Shown: positions 6,209 through 14,235 of the stretch, one piece after another
Position numbering within the stretch: position 1 is the first letter of the stretch
How the letters are laid out: each line of letters starts with the position of its first letter
Assembly: GCA_040753835.1 (NCBI GenBank)
Contig: JBFMDM010000032.1
Coordinates: forward strand, 1 to 19,351
DNA: 19,351 nucleotides
Direction: 5' to 3'
From: JACRIK01 sp040753835
GTDB taxonomy: Bacteria; Planctomycetota; MHYJ01; JACQXL01
The notes under the pieces: model-generated
Told to the model about the DNA's origin: nothing
The model's database searches: none
The model's input: the letters and a program-made list of their open reading frames with translations, nothing else
Made by a program: the position numbers and the translations under genes

Positions 6209-8689
6209 ATGAAATATCTATTTCTCCTTTGTGTGCTTGGTGTCTTTGTGGTTAATCCCCTCTTCTCTCACGCCGACCTGCCTGCCGGACAGGTAGGTGA
6301 GACGCAGAGCGCCATTGATTTCGCCGTCCGGGGCGAATACCAGAAGGCCGTTAATCTCGTGGATTATGCCCTGTCCAAATCGCCTGATAATCTCCAGGCC
6401 CGGCTGGTGATGAGCCATCTCTATCTTGAAACCGGCGAATACCAAAAGGCCGAGGCATTGTTGGAATATTTCCCGGCATTGAGCCAATCAGCCATCGCCG
6501 CCCTCAAATCCCAAGACCTGCTTTACCTCGCCCAGGGCATCTGGTTATACGCCACCCGCAAGGGCGACAAGGACATTTTCCAGAAAGTGGCGCGCGACTA
6601 CCTGCCGATGATAGAGAAATCTTCGGATGACCCGGCCTTGCGCCAGGCGCTTTATTTGTTCTGGGGCAACTGCTACCTGGAAAAAGGAGACCTACCGGCC
6701 GCAGCCGGGTGTTTTAGCGATACCTTAAAGGCAAATTCGTCTGCAATCGAAGCCCATCTCGGACTGGCCCGGTCATATTATGCGGTTTCAAACCGGGAAA
6801 AAGCTGTTTATCAGTTAAATACGCTTGTTGGTTTATTGTCAGAATCAGACGATACTAAACCGGCCGGACAAACGATCAGGAAAACTCCGTCAACCGTATT
6901 GCCCATTGCCTCAATCCAAGCCGAAGCATATAATCTCTTGGCTGTCGCACAGTTAATGAACGAACAATTCCCAAACGCTCTTGATTCTGTGAATAAATCT
7001 CTGTCTATTAATCCTAATTCTGTCTCTTGCCGCGCCACCAAGGCAAGCATTTACTATCTCAGCAACAAGATGCCGGAGTTTGAGAAGGAGTGCAAGGCGG
7101 TTCTGGAGGTGAATAAGAACCCGGCCTTGTTTTACCTGATTATCGGCAATAATTTAGACCAGCGGCTGTTTTATACAGAGGCAACCGGATTCTACGAAAA
7201 GGCGTTGGCTATGGACGAACACCTCTGGGACGCCCGGATTGCCGCGGGATTCAACTATATGCATCTCGGTCCGGACTACGAAGAGCGCGGCCGCAAACTG
7301 CTGGATGAGGCGTTTGCCCGCGACCCGTTCAATGTCAAGGTCCACAATATGCTCAAGGTGCTTGATGCGCTAAAGGACGAGTTTGAGATAGTCAAGACCA
7401 GGAACTTTGAGATTAAGATGCACAAAAACGAACGATTTCTCTTGGAGCCGTATATGACTGACCTGCTTGAAGACGCCTATGAGAAATTTACCACGCTCTA
7501 CCAGCACAAGCCCATAACGCCGCTCCTGGTTGAGGCATTCCCTAACCACAATGATTTCTCAGTGCGGCTGATGGGATTTCCCGGATTCATCGCGGCGCGC
7601 GGGGTCTGCTTTGCCCGGACCTTTCTGGTCCTGTCGCCCAAGGCCCAGGAGCAGATGGCCGACCGCTTTCACTGGGGCTCCATCACGGTGCATGAATTTA
7701 TGCACATCATCACCCTGCAGATGAGCCGGTTCCGGGTGCCGCGCTGGTTCACCGAGGGCTGTTCGGTCTATGCCGAAAAACTCTATAACCCGGCCTGGGG
7801 CGAAGAGGTAGAAGACGACATGGTCAAGGCGCTCTCAGAAAACAAACTTAAACACCTGTCCGACTTCGTGGACCGCCGGGATGCCGACGTGACCCATTCT
7901 TATTATCTGGGTTCGGTTATCATAGAATACATCCATCATAAATACGGAATGGAAACGATTATCAAGATGCTCAAGTCCTGGGGCGCGGGCAAGGACACCG
8001 AGACGGTCTTTAAGGAATGCCTGGACAAAACCGTGGAGGAATTTGACAAGGAGTTCTTTGGCTACTTCAATAGCGAATTCCTCAAGGGTGTGAACCTGAA
8101 GGAGTTTCAGAAGGCGTTCAACAGCGGCCGCGAACTGTTCAGGCGCAATAAGGCCAGCGAGGCGATTGCCGAATTCATCCGAGCCAAGCAGTTCTTCCCG
8201 CGCTATACCAAGTCGGGTTTCAGTCCCTACCACTATCTTATCTCCATTTATGAGGAGACCAACCAGCCCGAAAAGATGTACGCTGAGATTGAGGAACTGA
8301 TTAAGATTAACCACACGGATTTCCCCAACCGGATGAAACTGGCCAAGCGCTACGTCTTGCTTAAGCAGTATGACAAACTGGTAACGCTCCTGAAGGACGC
8401 GGCCTACCTGGAGCCGGAGAGCATCCAGTTGCACAACTACCTGGCCCGTGGTCTGCGCGCCCAAAAAGAATACGATGCGGCCCTGCGCGAATACGACATC
8501 GCACTGCGCCTGGCGATGCGGACCGCCTCCAGCGAGCGTAACAAGGTATTGGCTGATTTTTATTGCTCTCAGGCCGAGATTTATTTAGAATTGGACAATA
8601 AACCCAGGGCAAAGGAACTCCTCATTAAAGCCGAGGAGTTGTATCCGGACCACAAGAAAATCGGGGAGTTGATGCGAAAATGCGATTAA
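6209..8689 (+). CDS. Exported TPR protein with a peptidase-MA-like zinc metallopeptidase domain
   Basis: An 826-aa protein. Residues 1-22 (MKYLFLLCVLGVFVVNPLFS and on) are a signal peptide, probably cleaved after SHA, placing the protein in the periplasm or outside. Tetratricopeptide repeats fill ~30-370. A gluzincin-like domain follows with HEFMH (H495, E496, H499) and the third ligand in RWFTEG (E516), the layout of the peptidase MA superfamily. More TPRs run from ~640 to the end. All catalytic residues are present, so protease activity is plausible; the substrate is unknown. Residues ~23-30 (DLPAGQVG) are encoded by a dispersed palindrome. There is no good Shine-Dalgarno before 6209. The stop overlaps the next gene by 10 nt, so these genes form one transcription unit. 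Confidence 0.88.
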   Translation: MKYLFLLCVLGVFVVNPLFSHADLPAGQVGETQSAIDFAVRGEYQKAVNLVDYALSKSPDNLQARLVMSHLYLETGEYQKAEALLEYFPALSQSAIAALKSQDLLYLAQGIWLYATRKGDKDIFQKVARDYLPMIEKSSDDPALRQALYLFWGNCYLEKGDLPAAAGCFSDTLKANSSAIEAHLGLARSYYAVSNREKAVYQLNTLVGLLSESDDTKPAGQTIRKTPSTVLPIASIQAEAYNLLAVAQLMNEQFPNALDSVNKSLSINPNSVSCRATKASIYYLSNKMPEFEKECKAVLEVNKNPALFYLIIGNNLDQRLFYTEATGFYEKALAMDEHLWDARIAAGFNYMHLGPDYEERGRKLLDEAFARDPFNVKVHNMLKVLDALKDEFEIVKTRNFEIKMHKNERFLLEPYMTDLLEDAYEKFTTLYQHKPITPLLVEAFPNHNDFSVRLMGFPGFIAARGVCFARTFLVLSPKAQEQMADRFHWGSITVHEFMHIITLQMSRFRVPRWFTEGCSVYAEKLYNPAWGEEVEDDMVKALSENKLKHLSDFVDRRDADVTHSYYLGSVIIEYIHHKYGMETIIKMLKSWGAGKDTETVFKECLDKTVEEFDKEFFGYFNSEFLKGVNLKEFQKAFNSGRELFRRNKASEAIAEFIRAKQFFPRYTKSGFSPYHYLISIYEETNQPEKMYAEIEELIKINHTDFPNRMKLAKRYVLLKQYDKLVTLLKDAAYLEPESIQLHNYLARGLRAQKEYDAALREYDIALRLAMRTASSERNKVLADFYCSQAEIYLELDNKPRAKELLIKAEELYPDHKKIGELMRKCD
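6278..6300. repeat. Dispersed CCTGCC-type palindrome inside the TPR gene
   Basis: An imperfect palindrome (ACCTGCCTGCC against its mirror GGACAGGTAGGT, two mismatches) lies just after the signal-peptide codons and stays in frame. A related CCTGCC...GGCAGG pair occurs in the nrdJ leader at 18968-19003. Confidence 0.45.
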
Positions 8690-9111
8690 TATCTTTCATC
8701 TTTTGTCTTTCATCTTTCATCTTTCTGGCAGAGGGCTGCGCCGAGCACCGGATTCTGATTACCTCGGAACCGGCCGGCGCCAAAGTCACGTTGGACGGAC
8801 AGGACAAGGGCATTACGCCCCTCTCCGTGCCTTTCACCTTCTACGGTAAGCGCGAGGTGCTCTTGGAAAAGGACGGCTACCAGACCTATAAATCCATCAT
8901 CCCGGTGAATCCCCCGATATTACAGGTCTTTCCCATTGACATTATGATGTTTCTTATTCCCTATCCCTTTGTGGATAACCACTCGTTCTATTTCATCCTG
9001 GAAAAGCAGGGCAAGACCGATATAAAGAAGTCGTTGGAAAGAATGGAGCGCCTCAAAGACCATCTGGAAGAGAAACTGAAAGAAGATGGAGTCAAACCTG
9101 ATAAGAAATAA
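8680..9111 (+). CDS. PEGA-domain exported protein, probable lipoprotein
   Basis: A 143-aa protein. The N-terminus MRLISFIFCLSSFIFLAEGC is a signal peptide ending in a loose lipobox (AEGC), so lipidation at C20 is likely but not certain. Residues ~25-75 form a PEGA domain: ILITSEPAGAKVTLDGQ, then GITPLSVPF and KDGYQTYKSI. A hydrophobic stretch follows (~85-98, IDIMMFLIPYPF) and then a basic C-terminal helix rich in Lys/Glu. PEGA domains are small surface beta domains thought to bind other envelope components. It overlaps the TPR gene by 10 nt and murD by 26 nt, which argues for tight co-expression. The signal-peptide codons come from a tandem TCTTTCA-like repeat. Confidence 0.82.
   Translation: MRLISFIFCLSSFIFLAEGCAEHRILITSEPAGAKVTLDGQDKGITPLSVPFTFYGKREVLLEKDGYQTYKSIIPVNPPILQVFPIDIMMFLIPYPFVDNHSFYFILEKQGKTDIKKSLERMERLKDHLEEKLKEDGVKPDKK
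8690..8731 (+). repeat. Tandem TCTTTCA-type microsatellite encoding a signal peptide
   Basis: The stretch reads as repeated atctttc/tctttca units with one tgtc variant. It encodes the hydrophobic core of the PEGA lipoprotein's signal sequence, so a simple repeat supplies a functional targeting segment. Confidence 0.6.
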
Positions 9112-10483
9112 AAAGGTGACCGTAATGGGTCTGGGGCTCTTCGGCGGCGGCGCAGGCGTCACCCGCTGGCTCCATAAATCCGGCGCCAAGGTAACGGTTA
9201 CAGACCTCAAGACGCCGGCCGAGTTAAAGGAATCGCTTCGGGCGCTCTCAAACCTGAAAGGCATCACCTATCACTTGGGCAAACACTATCCTGCGGATTT
9301 TACTCACGCAGACCTGGTCGTGGTCAACCCGGCTGTGCCGCCTGATTCGCCCTATCTGGCCCTGGCCAGGAAGAACCGTATACCCCTGGAGACGGAAAAT
9401 AATCTCTTCTTCCAACTCTGCCCGGCTCCGATTATCGGCATTACCGGAAGCAACGGCAAGACCACCACGGTATATCTCATTGCCGAGATGCTCAAAGGCG
9501 CCGGAAAGAAAATCTGGCTGGGCGGCAATGTCGGTAAGGATTCACTGCTTGAAAAGGCAAGCCAAATCAGCCGGAACGATATCGTTGTCTTGGAACTGTC
9601 CAGTTTTCAGTTGGAAGACCTCAACCGCATCGGAAAATCGCCCCATATCAGCGTGGTCACCAACATCTCGGCCAACCATTTGGACCGGCACAAGACCATG
9701 CGTAATTATATCAACGCCAAAAAAACCATCCTGCGCCATCAGGCCAAGTCAGATTGCGCCGTCCTAAACCTTGATGACCGGGAAGTCCGGCAGTGGGCAA
9801 GGGAATCACAGAGCAGGACATTATATTTCAGCAACCGCAGACATTCTTATAACGGCGCATTTATCCATAATAACAAATTCTATCTGTCGCCCGGACGCGT
9901 GGTCTGCGCCGTATCTGATACCCGCCTGCTGGGCGGATTCAATCGCGAGAATATCGCGGCCGCCCTGGCCGTGGCCGGAATTTTCAATATCCCGACCGCC
10001 CACCTGACCAGGGTTATCCGGACCTTCCCAGGCGTGGAGCACCGCTTGGAATTCGTCTCTGAGGTGAACGGCGTGAAATATTACAACGACTCCATTGCCA
10101 CCAACCCGGTTTCCACCATCGGTGCAATCAATGCTGTCTCCGGCAATCTCCATCTCATCCTGGGCGGGTATGACAAACTCCTGCCGCTTGACGGCCTGAC
10201 CAGGGTAATCATCAGTAATCACCGGCGCATCAAAAGCATTATCCTGCTCGGCGCAACCGCGGACAAGATTCAGGCCGCCCTGTCAAAATACGGGCCTGGG
10301 CATCTGCAAAAGGATGTGGTTATTCTGCGGGCGCGGTCGCTGGCTGAAACCGTCCTGCTGGCCAGACGGATTGCCAAGTCCGGCGATACCGTGCTCTTGT
10401 CCCCGGCCTGCGCCAGTTTTGATATGTTCCGTAACTTCGCCGAACGCGGCAGGATGTTCAAGGATATTGTAAAGGCATTGTGA
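9086..10483 (+). CDS. murD: UDP-N-acetylmuramoylalanine--D-glutamate ligase
   Basis: MurD adds D-glutamate to UDP-MurNAc-L-Ala in the cytoplasm, the second amino-acid step of peptidoglycan synthesis. The 465-aa length is normal. The N-terminal Rossmann loop is GLGLFGGGAG; the ATP P-loop is GITGSNGKTTT (118-128). The central signature NHLDRH, the YYNDSIATNPVST segment, ILGGYDK and the C-terminal SPACASFDMFRNFAERG are all MurD hallmarks and separate it from MurC/E/F. The ATG at 9086 overlaps the upstream gene by 26 nt and has only a weak purine-rich sequence before it. murD here is outside the usual dcw cluster and sits with envelope-protein genes. Confidence 0.95.
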   Translation: MESNLIRNKKVTVMGLGLFGGGAGVTRWLHKSGAKVTVTDLKTPAELKESLRALSNLKGITYHLGKHYPADFTHADLVVVNPAVPPDSPYLALARKNRIPLETENNLFFQLCPAPIIGITGSNGKTTTVYLIAEMLKGAGKKIWLGGNVGKDSLLEKASQISRNDIVVLELSSFQLEDLNRIGKSPHISVVTNISANHLDRHKTMRNYINAKKTILRHQAKSDCAVLNLDDREVRQWARESQSRTLYFSNRRHSYNGAFIHNNKFYLSPGRVVCAVSDTRLLGGFNRENIAAALAVAGIFNIPTAHLTRVIRTFPGVEHRLEFVSEVNGVKYYNDSIATNPVSTIGAINAVSGNLHLILGGYDKLLPLDGLTRVIISNHRRIKSIILLGATADKIQAALSKYGPGHLQKDVVILRARSLAETVLLARRIAKSGDTVLLSPACASFDMFRNFAERGRMFKDIVKAL

Positions 10484-10532
10484 GGAGCAATAATCTGCTC
10501 ACGCCTGAAGGCGTTTGTCATACTTGAGATTT

Positions 10533-11921
10533 ATGCAAGATGCATTACCGGCCAACAAGTGGTCCGTCCTGTTTATCACCCTGCTGGCCGCGTTCCTGAT
10601 GCCCTTTATGGGCTCGTCCATCAACATCGCCCTGCCATCCATCGGCGAGGAATTCAATATCTCGGCCATTACCTTAAGTTGGATAGCCACGGCGTTCATC
10701 CTGTCCGTGGCGGTTTTTCTGATTCCCTTCGGCCGGGTGGCGGACATCCACGGTCGCAAGAAAATATTCATTATCGGGATGATTATCTACACGCTCGGCT
10801 CAGGCCTGGCCGGGATTTCAATCTCGGCCGGGATGCTTATTGCCTCGCGGGCCCTGCAGGGCGTGGGCAGCGCAATGTTCTCGGCCACGGCCCTGGCCAT
10901 CCTGACCTCGGTATTCCCCAAGGATGAGCGGGGCAAGGTCCTGGGCATCAACGTGGCCGCGGTCTATCTCGGGCTCTCCTTGGGCCCGTCTCTGGGCGGG
11001 CTCATCACCCAGCATCTCGGCTGGCGCGCCATATTCCTCATCAATATCCCGCTCTGCCTGACCATCATCATCCTGGCGCTCTGGAAAATATCAGGCGAAT
11101 GGGCCGACGCCAAAGGCGAGCCCTTTGACTTCCCTGGCTCGCTTATCTACGGACTGATGCTAATTCTTCTGATGTATGGCTTCTCGCTGCTACCCGGCAT
11201 TGCGGGCGCGGCGTTCATCGCCTCCAGCATCCTGCTGGCCGTGCTGTTCATCCGGCGCGAGATAAGCATCCCGCACCCTGTCCTTAATCTCTCCCTGTTC
11301 CGCAACAACCCCGTCTTTGTCTTCTCCAACCTGGCCGCGCTTATTAATTACAGCGCCACCTTCGGCGTGGGTTTTCTCCTGAGTTTGTATCTGCAATATA
11401 TCAAGGGCTACAGGCCGGTCTCGGCCGGAATGGTACTGATTGCCCAGCCGATTGTAATGACGGTTTTTTCTCCCCTTGCCGGGATGCTCTCGGACCGGAT
11501 AGAGCCGCGGATTGTCGCATCGCTCGGAATGGCGCTGACCGCGGCAGGGCTGTTTATGCTTTCATTCCTCAACGGCGCCGGCGACCTGGCATTCGTCATC
11601 GCCTGCCTAGTCATCCTGGGCCTGGGTTTTGCCCTGTTCTCATCGCCCAACACCAACGCGATAATGAGTTCGGTGGACCGGAAAATCTACGGCATCGCCT
11701 CGGCAATGGTGGGCACGATGCGGCTCCTGGGCCAGATGTTAAGTTTGGGGCTGGTTACCCTGCTCTTTGCCCTGTATCTGGGACCGGTGAAAATCACGCC
11801 CGAATACCATCCGATGTTTCTGAGTTGTATGAGGACCGCCTTTCTGGTCTTCGCAATCATCTGTTTTGCCGGCATCTTCGCCTCGCTGGTCAGGGGAAAG
11901 GTGCGCGATAATTGCCCATAG
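10533..11921 (+). CDS. MFS drug/solute exporter, DHA2 (14-TM) type
   Basis: A 462-aa integral membrane protein with regularly spaced hydrophobic helices. The MFS motif A is GRVADIHGRKKIF (67-79), followed by GSAMFSATALAIL and the motif-C-like GPSLGGLITQHLGWRAIF. Length, helix number and these motifs fit the EmrB/QacA family of proton-driven exporters. The substrate cannot be read from sequence. I chose ATG 10533 over an in-frame TTG at 10515 because the first helix begins soon after and the TTG region overlaps a small ACGCC/GGCGT palindrome (10501-10514). It follows murD by 49 bp, possibly in the same transcript. Confidence 0.88.
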   Translation: MQDALPANKWSVLFITLLAAFLMPFMGSSINIALPSIGEEFNISAITLSWIATAFILSVAVFLIPFGRVADIHGRKKIFIIGMIIYTLGSGLAGISISAGMLIASRALQGVGSAMFSATALAILTSVFPKDERGKVLGINVAAVYLGLSLGPSLGGLITQHLGWRAIFLINIPLCLTIIILALWKISGEWADAKGEPFDFPGSLIYGLMLILLMYGFSLLPGIAGAAFIASSILLAVLFIRREISIPHPVLNLSLFRNNPVFVFSNLAALINYSATFGVGFLLSLYLQYIKGYRPVSAGMVLIAQPIVMTVFSPLAGMLSDRIEPRIVASLGMALTAAGLFMLSFLNGAGDLAFVIACLVILGLGFALFSSPNTNAIMSSVDRKIYGIASAMVGTMRLLGQMLSLGLVTLLFALYLGPVKITPEYHPMFLSCMRTAFLVFAIICFAGIFASLVRGKVRDNCP

Positions 11922-11948
11922 AAAAATTAGTAAGCAGATTGAGCAGGT

Positions 11949-11979
11949 TTAAGCGGATAAATCTGCAAAATCCGCTTAA
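11949..11979. repeat. Perfect 10-bp inverted repeat before the Dus gene
   Basis: TTAAGCGGAT (11949-11958) and ATCCGCTTAA (11970-11979) form a perfect stem with an 11-nt loop. A related piece (TAAGCGGATTTAACCG) occurs at about 18894, so it is probably dispersed. It lies between the MFS stop and the Dus start. Confidence 0.55.
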
Positions 11980-11998
11980 TCCGCTTACAGAAGTTATT

Positions 11999-12991
11999 AT
12001 GAAACACGACTTCAAACTCGGCAAGACAACCCTGTCCCCGCCGATTCTGCTGGCGCCGATGGCAGGGGTAAGCGACCTGGCTTTCCGCCTGATTACCCGT
12101 TCGTTCGGCTGTAAGTTCGCCTTTGCCGAGATGGTCAGCGCCCGGGCACTGTGTTACGGCGGCAAAAAGACCCGGCGTATGATTGAGCCGCACCCGGACG
12201 ACCGGCCATTGGGCATTCAGCTGCTCGGCTCCGAGCCGGCCTATCTGCAAAAGGCCGTGGCTATATTGAATGCCGAGTATAGGCCAGAGGTGATTGACCT
12301 CAATGCCGCTTGCCCGGTACGCAAGGTGGTCAGGCGAGGCGAGGGTTCTGGGCTGATGAAAACACCGGAAAAATTCCAGGAACTTCTCACCCTCATGGTT
12401 AGAGAATCCCAGGTGCCGGTCACGGTCAAGATTAGGGCCGGCTGGGACGAAAAATCCATCAATGCCGTGGAGATGGCCAGGCGGGCCGCGGATGCCGGCG
12501 TTAAGACCGTCTTCATCCACGGCCGAACCAAAGACCAATTATACAAAGGCAAGGTGGATTACGGGATTATCCGCCAAGTAAAAGAGGCGGTCAAGATACC
12601 GGTTATCGGCTCAGGCGACGCCCTGTCGCCGGAACTGGTCAGGAAGATGTTTGAGCAGACCGACTGTGATGCGGTGGCCATCGCCCGGGGCGCGTTGGGC
12701 AACCCCTGGCTCTTCCCGCAGTTTACGCACTATCTTAAAAGTGGAAAAATACCCGATGCTCCATCATTCAGCGCACTACTTGAAACAATGGAGCGGCACT
12801 TTGACTTATGCTGTGAATTCCACGGCGAGCGGATTGGGGTGGTGGTCTTCCGCAAGTTCTTCTACTGGTACACCAAACGGCTCCTGAATATCCGACCGCT
12901 TCGGGAAAAGGCGTTCAAAACCCGGACCAAAGAGCAGATGGTTGAGGTGCTGAGAGAACTCGCTACTGCGAGACCGTGCCCTATGCCGTAG
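11999..12991 (+). CDS. tRNA-dihydrouridine synthase (DusB-like)
   Basis: Dus enzymes use FMN and NADPH to reduce specific uridines in the tRNA D loop. The protein is 330 aa from ATG 11999. An upstream in-frame TTG at 11912 would add residues encoded by a dispersed palindrome, so I reject it. The FMN-barrel signature APMAGVSD lies at 19-26 and the catalytic cysteine is C105 in NAACPVRKVV. KIRAGWD, FIHGRTKDQLYKG (FMN phosphate/tRNA contact region) and PVIGSGD follow, then IARGALGNPWLF. The C-terminal helical domain (HFDLCCEFHGE to the end) is complete. The pattern is closest to DusB, but subfamily assignment is uncertain. Confidence 0.92.
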   Translation: MKHDFKLGKTTLSPPILLAPMAGVSDLAFRLITRSFGCKFAFAEMVSARALCYGGKKTRRMIEPHPDDRPLGIQLLGSEPAYLQKAVAILNAEYRPEVIDLNAACPVRKVVRRGEGSGLMKTPEKFQELLTLMVRESQVPVTVKIRAGWDEKSINAVEMARRAADAGVKTVFIHGRTKDQLYKGKVDYGIIRQVKEAVKIPVIGSGDALSPELVRKMFEQTDCDAVAIARGALGNPWLFPQFTHYLKSGKIPDAPSFSALLETMERHFDLCCEFHGERIGVVVFRKFFYWYTKRLLNIRPLREKAFKTRTKEQMVEVLRELATARPCPMP

Positions 12992-13568
12992 GTTTTAGCC
13001 AGATAGGCCCGTACGGGTTATAACGATATCGCTATAAATCATATCGCATTCGCTATGAGCCAGAGGGACATCCCCCAAGCGGTTTTTGAGGGCAAAATAT
13101 GCCCAATGGACACTTTTTGGCTGGTTTTAGGCCGATTTTGCCTCTTTTTCCGCTATAAATACCCCCCTCCTGCGACTACTGTTTGAACCAGCGGTGTCCA
13201 AAGTTTGAGCCATAAGCCCACTTTCCTTGAACCCTCATCCTACCATCCTTGATTACTTCTGCTTTTAATATTCCGCTCGTAAAACTACTGGATTTTGAGA
13301 AAGAGATAAAGCCGCGCCACCTTAAACACCCTTCCACTATCCCGCTTAATCTGTATATCAAGACCGAGTTGCCAAAGCAAATCCGGAAAATCCAAACCGC
13401 GGCCCAGGGTATCCTGGACAAAACCAAATCCGTAACCACAGATAAATGCAGATAAACACTGATTTCCCAAGCACTTATAACCCTTAACTGTGCACTTTTG
13501 ACTTAAATTTTGGTCTAGCAGTTCTGCGGGATCTAAGAGCCAGTAACGAGTAAACTCTAACTGGCTCT
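12992..13568. other. Gene-poor stretch with small palindromes and a dispersed repeat
   Basis: I see no credible gene. Landmarks are a perfect CCCGTACGGG palindrome (13008-13017), a near-palindromic TATA-rich segment around 13019-13036, and an ACCACAGATAAATGCAGATA-type dispersed repeat at ~13435-13462 (a relative lies at 15022-15050). AGAGCCAGT/ACTGGCTCT (13536-13568, perfect 9-bp arms) borders the G-tract block. Short frames here lack family resemblance. Confidence 0.5.
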
Positions 13569-13572
13569 AAGA

Positions 13573-13618
13573 GGGGATAGGGTGGGGTCTATGGGGGGTG
13601 GGGGTGGGGTCTGGTGGG
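13573..13618 (+). other. G-tract cluster, likely G-quadruplex former
   Basis: Seven runs of three to six G occur in 46 nt of the plus strand (573-576, 580-582, 584-587, 593-598, 600-604, 606-609 and 616-618 of this block), separated by 1-6 nt. It lies directly before the 22-bp repeat array. Confidence 0.7.
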
Positions 13619-13885
13619 CCTGACCAGCCAACCGGGCGGTGGATTCGGCCTAATCTGGGATGCACTGTTGTTTAATCTCGTAGGACTGGTCGGCCAAACC
13701 GGTGGACTTACCCGACAGAACTGGCGGGTCTCTTTGACCAGATTGGTAGGCCTGCCCGACCGAATGGGTGGGGGCTTGCGCCGAGACCGGGGGACTTGGT
13801 TGGCCAAATAGGCAGGGGTTTACGCTAGGATTAGGGGGCCTGCCAGACCATATTGGTAGGTGGTGCGGCCGATACTCGGGGAGGA
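13614..13885 (+). repeat. Degenerate 22-bp tandem repeat array, about 12 units
   Basis: Each unit runs roughly GTGGGCCTG-CCGACCAAA--G, with strong G/C strand asymmetry. Taking the CC of the GRCC core as anchor, units fall at 13628, 649, 671, 694, 715, 738, 760, 781, 804, 825, 848 and 869 (same kilobase): spacings 21-23, mean 21.9, often alternating 21 and 23. Units are diverged, not identical. Since 22 is not a multiple of 3, the reading frame rotates every unit and no protein repeat is encoded. No spacers, so it is not CRISPR. Confidence 0.65.
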
Positions 13886-13889
13886 GGCT

Positions 13890-14036
13890 TTATGAAAAAT
13901 TGGATGTGATTTCAAAGTCCTTTCCATTTAGTATCCCTTTTAGGTAATCATTCCGTTGCTCAAGAATGACGCGATTGCCATAATCAAATTCTTTATGATG
14001 ATTCGGGCATAATACAAGAATATTGCCAATAATGGT
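13890..14036 (-). pseudogene. C-terminal remnant of an HNH endonuclease gene
   Basis: The minus strand encodes about 48 residues containing GNILVLCPNHHKEFDYGNR, the C-terminal half of an HNH nuclease motif (N-[IL]-[IV]-L-CPNHH), ending at TAA 13890-13892. Upstream the frame hits a stop (14037-14039), and the first half of the motif (CxxC and the catalytic HH) is not found. The break coincides with an inverted repeat at 14031-14083 and the direct repeats ATACCCTGGTTA (14043-14054 and 14087-14098). The gene is a decayed fragment. Confidence 0.6.
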
Positions 14037-14098
14037 TTAAGCATACCCTGGTTAAAATATCCGCATACTTTGCTTGAACCATTAGGATACCCTGGTTA
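14031..14098. repeat. Inverted/direct repeat element at the HNH break
   Basis: AATGGTTTAAGC (14031-14042) and GCTTGAACCATT (14072-14083) pair over 12 bp with one G-U. Two exact copies of ATACCCTGGTTA lie 44 bp apart (14043-14054 and 14087-14098). Confidence 0.5.
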
Positions 14099-14143
14099 TT
14101 ATAGATATGCCTGTTGAACTTTGCGCCTCTGTGGTGAAAATAC

Positions 14144-14172
14144 TTGACCAGCCCAACCGATTCTGCTATCTT
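14144..14172 (+). promoter_or_regulatory. Probable promoter of the redoxin-FTR-truD genes
   Basis: TTGACC (14144-14149), a 17-bp spacer and TATCTT (14167-14172) precede the glutaredoxin start by about 60 nt. Confidence 0.5.
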
Positions 14173-14235
14173 GCATCCATATACACGACCCTATCCCGTA
14201 TTCAACCGCCTTAAGGTCTATTGAAAGGGTTTTTT

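Noticed and set aside
7835..8464. 209-codon minus-strand frame inside the TPR gene
   Set aside because: Antisense to codons of a clear TPR/peptidase protein; its composition mirrors the sense strand.
10515..10532. TTG start for the MFS exporter
   Set aside because: No ribosome-binding site; ATG 10533 is closer to the first membrane helix.
11912..11998. TTG start giving a longer Dus protein
   Set aside because: The added residues are encoded by a dispersed palindrome and do not resemble Dus N-termini; ATG 11999 leads directly into the conserved APMAGVSD region.
13176..13455. Short frames on both strands (about 68-87 codons)
   Set aside because: They overlap each other, lack start signals and family motifs, and end in dispersed-repeat sequence.
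13614..13885. CRISPR array or coding repeat protein
   Set aside because: Units are contiguous with no spacers, and a 22-bp period rotates the frame, so neither CRISPR nor a protein repeat fits.
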